From Capra hircus (lineage: Eukaryota > Chordata > Mammalia > Artiodactyla > Bovidae), in assembly GCF_001704415.2 (NCBI RefSeq), contig NC_030819.1, forward strand, positions 35,768,575-35,832,574: 64,000 bases of DNA, given 5' to 3'. The translations under genes and the position numbers were made by a program. The notes below the pieces were generated by a model. The model did no database searches. It was given only the letters and a program-made list of their open reading frames with translations, and had not been told where the DNA came from. This document shows, one piece after another, positions 34,786 to 45,300 of this stretch. Within the stretch, counting starts at the first letter, position 1; each line of letters opens with the position of its first letter.

Positions 34786-37700
34786 GATATGCAGAAATGC
34801 TATTTTCAGTAATGTGGGAAATTTGCCAGAGTAAAATGATGAGAGACTTAACTAAGACAGTAGCCATGGAGACGGAGGGGCAGACACAGATTAAAGAGAT
34901 TCTGTTGGAAGGCGGTATCCTTCTGTTGAGCCGTGGTTGTCATTGATGACACCAGAGATCTGACCTGGGATAGAGTGTATTACTGCTGCACCCAAGAGAC
35001 GAAAAGCAGGAAGATGAGCAGTTAGGGAGTGGGGAAAAGATTATTACATTGAGTTTGCCTTGCTTGAGGAACTTCCAGCTCTCCCACTTATGTTCTCCTG
35101 GCCACCATTCTTCAACTTCCAAGGAATTTCCAAGAGTCCTCGTTCTCCTTCTCAATCTGAGAGACTGTTGCTATGTCCACCCAGCTGCGAGTTGTTAAAT
35201 CTGAGATGCCCAGCTCTTGATGAGCAGCCACAGTTGCATCATCACTTCAGTTGCACAGCCAGGCTCTTAGTGGCATGCCAGGGGCTGTTTGTCAAATGAC
35301 TTGTTGTCAGGGGAATGATGTTGCTCCGGAATCGTGAGGTCCTGCACTCTGACTCTCCTTTTATGGCTTGCCTAGGACTCCTGGCAGCATGGACCCCTCT
35401 AGTGCCACTGGATCTGCTGAGACATAGGGTCAAACAGAAGGCAGCTTGTATTCCAGCATGGACTTGCTGCAGAGTATTGTCTTGCTCAGGGACCTATTCC
35501 AACTGGCAGCCAGCCATATCACCCATAAATGTGTTACACCTGTATTCCCAAATGAGGCATTTGCTGCCTCCAAATGCCAGAAACCCACCAAGTGCTCCGT
35601 TTTTGCCCGTTAAGAGAAATTGCAGGGTGCAATAGCCAATCCTTCACCTTGAAGAGGTTGTCCTCTTATGCCCTAGGGCTTTGGACCCATAAAAACTTCA
35701 TGTAGTAGCTTCTGAAGTTTGTAGGATTTAACTCCCAACCTCTGGCATGTATGCATGTATCCATAAGGCCAGTACTTTTTGAACTTGAATATGCATACAA
35801 ATACCTGGGGAATATGAAATGCAAACTTTTGATTCAGTTAGTCTAAGATGGGGCCCATGATGTATTATTGGCCCCCATGTTTGGGGGTTTTGTTTTTATT
35901 TCTTTAAATGGAAGTAGAGTTGATTTACAATGTTGTGTTCTGGTGTACAGCAAAGTCATTCAGTTATACATATATGTAAGGCCCCCATTTAAAAATTCTC
36001 CCTTTATCTATACCCTTTGCCATATAACATTGAAGTGTTTTCCACTAGGAGCAAAGTAGTGTCAATTCTCATTATTCATAGGTTCTGTGTTTTGGTTTAT
36101 CTATTTGTCTACATTTATTTGTAACCCCCACATCGCTATGCATGTCACTTTCAAGGTCATTTACAGACGTGCCTGGAGTAGCAAAAATATTGAGTTCCCA
36201 GCTGACATCAAGCAAGTCTGTGCTCTGCCATCTTGTTTGAAGTCTTGTATTGGCAATGAATCCTTTATACAGTCTATTTACATATATATATGTATATATA
36301 TATTTGCAATTTTGTGCTTTTTGTTGATGATTTCACTGTATAGAAAGGCCCCAAGCATTGTGCTCATGTGCTGTTTTGTATTCCCACACACAGGAAGACT
36401 GTGACGTGCCTTGTAGAGAAAATACATATATTAGGTAAGTTCCTTCAGGCATGAGTTATAGTGTTGTTAGCCCTGGGATCAGTGTTAATGAATCAATATA
36501 GGTTAAATGTGATGACTTTAAACAAAAATATACATAAAAATGTATTGATCGGTTGATTAAAATGTGACCAGAGGCTCACAAGAACTTTTTCCCACAAGGA
36601 GCAATGGTTTGACATTTACTAACTCAGTGTTTGTGGTTGCTTTATAATGAGAATCAACTGTATATCTCCCTACTTCTTGACTTTGAGTTCAGCCATGTGA
36701 TCTGTTACAGTCAATGAAGTGGAGAAGAAATAATGGTATTCCAGTTCCAAGTCCAGGCCTAAATAAGCTTCTGCTTGCTGTTTGTACTTGTATCATCACC
36801 TGGAGCGGAATGAGCTTGGGCCAGCCTGCTGGTTCCAGGAAGAGAGTAATAAACACTTGGAACACAGCAGAAGCACCTCAGCTGAGCCCAGCCCCCATTG
36901 GCCAACACACTGCTAACCCCCAAGACATGTAAGCTAAATAAATGTTTGCTTGTAATATGACATTGGGAATTTGTGGTGGTGGTGGCCCCAGGGTTTATAC
37001 AGCAACACCTAATTGCTAGATCTGCCACAAATTTTCATACTCAAATTCAGAGGAGTAACCAGGTATCAGTTGATACAGCTGCCCCAAATTCAAATAGCCA
37101 AATAAAAACATGTAGTTGTTACCTCCAAAAATGTTATTTCCAACTTGACTATACTCATAGTCTCATTTTTCCAGCAACTATTACAAATTCAGCAGCTTCT
37201 ATTCAAACACATCAGGAAGTTTTTGACAAATTGATGTTTGATGTCTTAATAAAAGCATTTGAGACCCTAAAACTGCTCTTATTTTGTCAAGTTCTTGTAT
37301 TCTGAGGGATCTGGCAACTTCTCCAACCTTGAACTGAAATAAGCAACCTTTTTTTTTTAATTATTTTTTTAGTTGCAACGTGTGGGATCTAGTTCCCTGA
37401 CAAGGGATCGAACCCAGGGCCCCTGCATTGGGAGCAAGGAGCCTTAGCCACTGGACCACCAGGGAAGTTCCCAACCTTTTTGTTTTATTTACTTAAGTCT
37501 ACTCACGTTTTTGGAAATTGTAATTCGGTTGATTTGTAAGAAGACGTGGAATTTTGGTCCTTCTTCCCATAACCCATATTTGCCTAGTGGTATAAGTTTA
37601 CAGCCAACCTACTGTTCTCTTTCCTGCTTGGTTCCATTCCTGGTAGCTTTCTGTTATGCAAATCACAGCATAATCTTTTAAAAGACATTTCACATGGTGT

Positions 37701-38213
37701 TTGAACATAGTATGTACACAGCCAACAATACCCATAATTCAATAGAAGTGTTGAATAGCTATAACCAAGTTCATGCACACACCTACAAAAACAGCTGAGT
37801 CACACCTGCTGCCTGGCTGTCTGCCATTGTAAGGAGCCATCTGATGCAACGTGCTGTATGATTTCTGAGGAGTCAAATGAGAAAAAATATGCAGCTAACA
37901 ATTGATGAAATCCGGGATTTCAACACCTGACTTAATCAAATAAGGTTGGCAAAGCAGTCATAACTAGCCCAGGGAATCTTCTAAGACAAGGCTCCACCCG
38001 TCTTTCCCTAGAGCTATTGGAGAGGGTGTTTCTCTGCACACCTGTAACTTATTCATGGCACACCACTATGATTACTGTCTTATATTATTTATCCCAGTAG
38101 GAATATGTCCAGCTTTCTTTATGTGTAGAGACCCTGTCATATGCCTTTAGCCTGTGTTTCATTGCCAAGCAACCATCCTAAAACATAGCCTTTTTGCAAT
38201 ACTCAAGCATCAC
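34786..38213. other. UCHL3-COMMD6 intergenic stretch
   Basis: No gene recognised. Contains an antisense L1 3' end (about 35880-35985: GATTTACAATGTTGTGTTCT, TGTACAGCAAAGTCATTCAG), a TA-rich simple repeat (36280-36303), an old interspersed repeat of unknown family (about 36640-37030: GAGCTTGGGCCAGCCTGCTG, GTAAGCTAAATAAATGTTTG) and a CHR-1 SINE. 37800-38210 is moderately GC-rich and not assigned; an LTR is possible. Confidence 0.4.
37344..37481 (-). mobile_element. CHR-1 type SINE
   Basis: Antisense tRNA-derived SINE: GTGGGATCTAGTTCCCTGAC, AGGGATCGAACCCAGGGCCC, CCACTGGACCACCAGGGAAG. CAACCTTTTT flanks it on both sides (from 37344 and from 37472), a probable target duplication. Confidence 0.85.
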
Positions 38214-38333
38214 GGACTCGATGGACGTGAGTCTGAGTGAACTCCGGGAGATGGTGATGGACAGGGAGGCCTGGCGTGCTGCGATTCATGGGGTCGCAAA
38301 GAGTCGGACACGACTGAGCGACTGAACTGAAGT
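38214..38333 (+). mobile_element. BovB 3' terminal fragment
   Basis: GACTCGATGGACGTGAGTCT to GACTGAGCGACTGAACTGAA, the last 120 bp of BovB. It is joined through about 15 bp to an opposite-facing Bov-tA, making a strong hairpin (see findings). Confidence 0.9.
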
Positions 38334-38338
38334 GAAAT

Positions 38339-38520
38339 GAAGTGAAGTCACTCAGTCGTGTCCGACTCTTTGCGACCCCATGGATGGTAGCCTACCAGGC
38401 TCCGCGATCCATGGGATTTTCCAGGCAAGAATACTGGAGTGGGCTGCCATTTCCTTCTCCAGGGGATCTTCCCAACCCAGGGATCGAACCTGGGTCTCCT
38501 GCATTGAAGACAGACGCTTT
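38339..38520 (-). mobile_element. Bov-tA SINE
   Basis: Antisense Bov-tA: CACTCAGTCGTGTCCGACTC, GGAGTGGGCTGCCATTTCCT, CCCAACCCAGGGATCGAACC. The extreme tRNA head is missing at the right. Confidence 0.88.
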
Positions 38521-38657
38521 TTTGGCCTCATTTGTCGGCAGTATGGATTAAAAAGTGTACCCCCAATAAAAAATCATGACTAGCGTAATATTATCATGTT
38601 TCTATAAGCCAGGCATTTAATCTATCAGGTCTCCTTTTTTAAAAATGAGACTCTGTA

Positions 38658-38903
38658 AGGGCTGATGCTGAAGCCGAAACTCCAATACTTTGGCCACTTG
38701 ATGGGAAGAACTCATTTGAAAAGACCCTGATGCTGGGAAAGACTGAAGGCGGGAGAAGGGGACGACAGAGGACGAGATCGTTGGATGGCATCACCGATTC
38801 AATGCACATGAGTCTGACTAAACTCCGGGAGTTGGTGATGGACAGGAATGCCTGGCAGTCCACGGGGTCGCAAAGAGTTGGACAGGACTGACAGACTGAA
38901 CTG
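38658..38903 (+). mobile_element. BovB 3' fragment
   Basis: CTGATGCTGAAGCCGAAACT, GGGGACGACAGAGGACGAGA, GTTGGTGATGGACAGGAATG, ending GACAGACTGAACTGA. It lies about 380 bp upstream of the COMMD6 start codon. Confidence 0.9.
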
Positions 38904-39169
38904 AGCCCGTGTTGATTTCTAACCAGTCTGCGCCGCCACAAGTCTGCGCTTGCGCAGAGGGCGCTGTGGGCGGCAGACAGGATGAGTCCATGTCTATGAG
39001 ATAGGTAGGGGGCTGCGGCATCCTAAAGATAGTCGCTCTTTCCCTGCACAGGTTATATGCCAAATATTAAAACCTTTTCCTTTACATTATTTTCTTTATT
39101 ACTGTTCGGCTCCATAAACCTGATGTCTTATTGAGACTAAGGAGAATAATACAAAGATGTTTCTATCCG

Positions 39170-39283
39170 CCCCCCCACGTACCCTGCGTGGGCCGGCCTC
39201 GAGGGGCGGGAAGAGGAAGCGGAAGTGTTTGTGGTTTCTGGGAGCGTCCACCGGAGTGGATGGAGGGAACCCTGAACCGTGCT
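39170..39283 (+). promoter_or_regulatory. COMMD6: COMMD6 promoter and 5' UTR
   Basis: CpG- and GC-rich, TATA-less. Contains a GC box GGGGCGGG (39203-39210) and a near-consensus ETS/GABP site GCGGAAGTG (39219-39227). The arrangement GC box then GGAAG resembles the UCHL3 promoter (GGGGGCGGAAGCGG). A second ATG at 39260, in frame with the COMMD6 start and not followed by a stop, lies in this presumed 5' UTR. Confidence 0.7.
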
Positions 39284-39325
39284 ATGGAGGAGTCCAGTGA
39301 GCCCCAGTTGGATGCTAAGTCCAAG
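39284..39325 (+). CDS. COMMD6: COMMD6 coding exon 1
   Basis: Fourteen codons, MEESSEPQLDAKSK, donor AAG|GTAAGG at 39326. The ATG at 39284 has G at -3 and +4. An upstream in-frame ATG at 39260 would add MEGTLNRA; 39284 is preferred because it gives the length and start of the human protein. Confidence 0.92.
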
Positions 39326-42300
39326 GTAAGGCCTGGCTTGAAAGGAACTGGGGCAGCGGGCTCCGAAGCAAGAAAGACTGTTCCCTGAATTGTGTTTTCT
39401 GCTTCCATTTCAGGTCACCAACCAGGTGAGTGAGTGGCCATCCAGTCCCGTCCTCCGCCCGGCTCTGCTGGGCAAGGGACGGGCGACTGAACCTGGCCCT
39501 TCGCCCGCCGCCGGCAGCTGCGGGACGATGGCACCGTGAGCCTTTCCTAGCACGCCCCTCTACCAAGGCCTGTGTCCACGAGCCCCTGAGTTTCGTCCCG
39601 CCTTCCTGATTGCTCCTTCCACTTTGCTCCTGAGGTTGTAGCCACTAATCTTCCCCCAACCACTCCAGCCCGAAGAGTACAGACCAGATGTTAATCTTCC
39701 TTGATTAAGCGCCGTTGATTCGACTCTAGGTGCACAGTATTTGAGCATGTAATATATACAGAGAAGAGATTGTTAAAATTTTCAAAGATAGCACCGCAAA
39801 CATTTTCTTAGCCCTTAAAAAGCAGTTTGTTGAAGATGAAGAGTTTACCTCTAATCTTTCAGTGTTTGTATTTTTTACGCTTGGGATAAGAATTTGAATT
39901 TTTGAGCATATCTTAGGACGGTTACTTTTTTGCAAGAGTTCCTGTCTTGTTTCAACTAATAAACTGTTTTTAGCAAGTAACCTGTAACACTACCCAGAAG
40001 AGTACTAAAACTACCCAGAAGAATACTAAAAGAGTATTTTAAACATATGAGTTACCCACGACCACACAAATATAAGAAAGGGCTGAGATAAATAAACAGA
40101 ACATAGGGACTGAGAGATGTCCACTGACTGCCCTCTGACATCTGGCTCCAGCTGATCTTGCTGTTGTTTTTGAGGATTTCTGAGAGACTGGGGGAAAAGC
40201 AGATAGTAATCAACAGGGGGCTTTGGTCAGAGTTATTGCTTAATAACTTTAATTCAGTCTGTCATAAATCATCTCAACCATTTTTTTATGTTAAGTCCTA
40301 TGTTTATTTGAGTAAGGTATCCTAAGACTGAAGTATACTGGATTACAGAGTTTTAAACATTGAACCTTTTTTTTGAGCGGGGAGGGTGAAGGGGAAGGTG
40401 TGTTTGAAACAACACATTTATTCTTATAGTGCTGGAGAGCAGAAGTTCAAAATTATCAAAAGGGAGGGGATATATGTATAATTATGACTGATTTGCATTA
40501 AATGGCAGAAACCAACACAGCATTGTAAAGCAATTTTCTTCCAATTAAAAAATAAATTGAAGAAAAAGCTCAAAATTAGTCTCATGGAACTAAAGTCAAG
40601 GTACCAGCAGGGCTGTATTTCCTCTGGAAGTTTTAGGGGAGAATCTGCTTCCTTGTCTGTTTCAGCTTCCTACATTCCTTCCCTGTGGCCTCTTCTTCCA
40701 TCTTCAAAGTGCATCCTTCCGGCCTCTGCTTCTGTCATCACTTGTCTTTCTGCTTTCATCACCATGTTGCCTTTTTTGATGCTGACCCTTCTCCACTTTC
40801 TTCTAAAGCACAGCTGGATAATCCAGAAAAACCTCCCCACATCAAGATCCTAAATTTAGACATATCTACAGAGTCTGTTTTGTCATGTAAAGTAACATAT
40901 TCACAGGTTTCTGGGGATTGCAATGTGGACATCTTAGGGGATTGTTACTCAGTGTGCTCCACATCCCTTCATGCATTCATTCACACATTATATGATTGTG
41001 CATAGGAAAAGCCAAGATAATTTACAAGTAGATTATTAGAAATGATATTAGAGTTTAGGAAGATGATTCAGTGTTTTTCTGTAGTTCAAAGACAGTTGAA
41101 AAATATTTTTGAAAAGATGTCATTTTTAACATTAGTAGATCATAAGTGTCTTGAAATAAATCTAACCAAAGATGTTTGAACTTTTATGAATAAAATTATA
41201 AAAAGTGACTGACTTCTGGTTTCTGGTCCAGTGTGTGAGGAGTTTGGAAGTCATCACTCTGCTTTAAAATAAGTGAAGCTGAACAGACTAAAAAATGAAC
41301 AGTTCTTGGATTTGTCAGAGGAGTGAGGTCACAGAGCAAACTGCTGTCCCCTGAATTGGAGAGACAGGTGAATACAAAGAATCGCAAATTGCCGCAACAC
41401 AAACCGCCATAAAATCCAGTGCCAGGGTAGGAAAACCCAAACTGTAATTGATGAATTCTTGGGAGGCTCAGTGTAGACAGTCAGTTCAGTCGCTCTTTGT
41501 GACCCCATGAATTGCAGCACGCCAGGCCTCCCTGTCCATCACCAACTCCCGGAGTTCACTCAGACTCATGTTCATCAAGTCCGTGATGCCATCCAGCCAT
41601 CTCATGCTCTGTCGTCCCCTTCTCCTCCTACCCCCAATCCCTTCCAGCATCAGAGTCTTTTCCAATGAGTCAACTCTTTGCATGAGGTGGCCAAAGTACT
41701 GGAGTTTCAGCTTTAGCATCAGTCCTTCCAATGAACACCCAGGACTGATCTCCTTTAGAGTGGACTGGTTTTATCTCCTTGCAGTCCAACGGACTCTCAA
41801 GAGTCTTCTCCAACACCACAGTTCAAAAGCATCTACAGTCCAACTCTCACATCCGTACATGACTACTAGAAAAAACCATAGCCTTGACTAGACGTACCTT
41901 TGTTGGCAATGTCTCTGCTTTTGAATATGCTATCTAGGTTGGTCATAAGTTTTCTTGCAAGGAGTAAGCGTCTTTTAATTTCATGGCTGCAGTCACCATC
42001 TGCATTGATTTTGGAGCCCCCAAAATCAAGTCTGACACTGTTTCCACTGTTTCCCCATCTATTTCCCATGAGACCAGATTGCCATGATCTTCGTTTTCTG
42101 AATGTTGAGCTTTAAGCCAACTTTTTCACTCTCCTCTTTCACTTTCATCAAGAGGCTTTTTAGTTCTTTTTCACTTTCTCCCATAAGGGTGGTGTCATCA
42201 GTATATCTGAGGTTATTGATATTTCTCCCAGCAGTCTTGATTCCAGCTTGTGCTTCCTCCAGCCCAGCGTTTCTCATGATGTACTCTGCATATAAGTTAA

Positions 42301-45300
42301 ATAAGCAGGGTGACAATATACCTTGACGTACTCCTTTTCCTATTTGGAACCAGTCTGTTGTTCCATGTCCAGTTTTAACTGTTGATTCCTGACCTGCCTT
42401 CTCAAGAGGCAGGTCAGGTGTAGACAGGTGTGAGTTAAAATGTTACCCCACCCCCTACCCTCAGTTGTTATGCAGAAGGATACCCCCAGAAGGATGCAGA
42501 GGTGAAATTCAAACTCAGGTCTGTCGACTTGAGTCTGAACTTGTTAAATTTAACAAACCATCCCATCTTGTCCACCACCAGAAGGTCTAAGGTTACTCAT
42601 TGCTTCACATTCCAATACTTACAATCATTGTTTTGAACTAATTCACGGTTCCCTTTTATAGATGTCTAATTAGAACTCCTTATAAATGAATGATTGTTGC
42701 CACATTTTATTGCTTTCCTTCTTGCTAATTTTATAGTATGAATCAACAGAAGGATGTGTATTGACACATGACATCTAGTGCCATTTTCCCTCTTCCTATT
42801 TATGAGATACGTATGCGAGCTCAGTCGCTTCAGTCATGTCTAACTCTTTGTGACCCCATGGATTCTAGCCCCAGGCTCCTCTGTCCATGGGATGCTCCAG
42901 GCAAGAATACCGGAGTGGGTTACCTTTCCCTTCTCCAGGGGATCTTCCCAACCCAGGGATCGAACCTGCATCTCTTGAATCTCCTGCATAGGCAAGTGGG
43001 TTCTTTACCACTATCATCACCTAACATAACATATGAGACAGTGACTTAAATTTTTGTACAGTTTGTGTAATAATTTATAAAATGCATGACTGTTCTTGTT
43101 CTTCTGTGTATTGTGTTGGGACCTGCAAGTCACATGAGGATGTATGAACTCCCTTCAGGGATTTTACAGTCTAGTAGATGGTGGGGGAGGGAGACAGATC
43201 CACAGATGAGTACTGTTCAAGGCAGAATGTTCTAAGTGCTGCGGTGTAAAAAGTGACATGAACATTCATAGAAAGGTTGAGTAAACCACGAAGAACTTCA
43301 CAGAGCAGGGAAAACTGGGAGGCATTTTGAATTTTAGATAGACCTTTGAGAGTTGTATTCTAGAGGAATGAGCAGCATGAACAAAAGTAAGACTGAAAGA
43401 TAATGTAAAGAAAGGATGCGGTCCAGCTTGAGCACAAAAGTGATTTGGGACTGTGCTGTGAGGGGACTTAACTGCCAAGGGAAGGGTTCTAACTAGTTCT
43501 CGAGGCACTAGGGTTTTGACCTGCGATGCTAGGTTTGGTTCCTTTAGAAGTAGTGTTTAGAGTCTCCTCTGGATGAAGCTGAGAAAGACCAAAGGCAAGA
43601 AACTAATTAGGGGGCCGCAGTAAAATTGAAGGCAAGCTTTTTTTTTCTTTTAAGTCATTTGTTTATCTCATTTTTGGCTGCTCTTGAGTCTTCATTGCTG
43701 TATGCAGGCTTCCTCTAGTTGTGAGTGGGGGCTACCCTTCCTTGCGGTGCACAGGCTTCTCATTGCAGTGGCCACTTGTTATGGAGCACGGACTCTAGGC
43801 ATGCAGATTTCAGTAGTTGTGGCTCGTGGTCTTTAAACTGGGGCTTCAGTAATTGTGGTGCACGGGCTCGGTTGCCCCATGGCTTGTGGGATCTTCTCTG
43901 AGCAGGGATTGAAGCTGTGTCCCCTGCCTTGGCAGGTGGTTTCTTAACCACCGGACTGCCAGCAAAGTCTGAAGGTAGGCTTTTGAAAAGACTTTGTAAT
44001 GGTGAGATTGGGAAGGAGGGAGTAAATATCAGTGGCATTGACTGAAATCAGATCTTGAGTACCTAGGAATTCGTAAGTGTTTTGTGTTGCAGAGAGAGAA
44101 AAATCAAAATTAACTGAAGTTTCAAACTTGAGCCACTTGGAAAATAGGTCATTAAAACATTGTTTTAATTATTTGTATTTGCTACAGTTTCTAAAAATGA
44201 ATAGAGTTAAGATTAGCTAGTTTTGAGATTTCATTTTTGATAAATCATCATATATCGTAGTAAGTTTATTAACAAAGCTATTTCCAGCTAGTTGTGTTTG
44301 CTCTGTTTGAGTTATCTGTCACCGCATGACAAACCACCCCAAACTTAGTGACTTAAAACAGCTGTTTAATTGTTTTTCATGAGTCTGTGGGTTAACTGGG
44401 CTTAGCTGGGTGGTGGTTTCTACGCCTTCTCAGGTCAGCTGGGACCTCAGTCATCTAGGAGCCTAGTTGGGCCGGAAGTGAAGAGGTCTCACTCACGTGC
44501 TAGTCACGACCTGGCCTGAGCTGATCATAGGCATGACTTGGCTCTTCCTCATGTGGCTGCTCACGTCATGATGGCTGGGTTCCAAGTGGGTAGGTCCCAA
44601 GATCCAGCATTCCATGAAGAAGGAAACACACGCTTCCAGTTCTCTTAAGGCTCAGGCTCACAGGTTCCAGAGCACCTCTTCTGTCATATTTTACTTGTCA
44701 AAACAAGCACAGGGACAGCTCAGATTTGTGCAGGGAGAAAATAAGTCCCCCTTCTTGATGTGAGGAGTGATGTGTACTTACAGAGAGGAGTGGCATTAGT
44801 TGTTGGAAACTGTCTTTGGAGATCATTTGCCATATACCCCTGAATTTCTAAACATATTAGTTCAACAGATAACTTATTGGAACATTCAGTTTATATCAGA
44901 TCAGATAATGTTATAGTAGATTCAGTAGTAACTAGATTGATAAGGCCATTTCCCCCTCTGGTGACATAGGGGATGAACCATAATTACCATGATTTTAGAA
45001 ACTGTTCTAAAGGCTTCCCTGGTGCTCAGCAGTAAAGAATCTGCCTGCCAGTGTTGGAGACCCAGGTTCAATGCCTGGGTCAGGAAGATCCCCAGGAGAA
45101 GGAAATGGCAACCCACTCCAATATTCTTGCCTGAGAAATCCCACAGACTGAGGAGCCTGGTGGGCTAACAGTCCATGGGGTCACAAAGAATTGGACACAA
45201 TTTAGCAACTAAATAAAATCAATAAGTCCTATGAAGAAAATCAAAGCATGGATGAAGGTGCTGCTGAGCAAGATGAGAAAGGCTTAGCAAACATTGTCTA

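Noticed and set aside
37800..38213. possible endogenous retroviral LTR
   Set aside because: Some phrases look LTR-like, but no termini, direct duplication or matching second copy were found.
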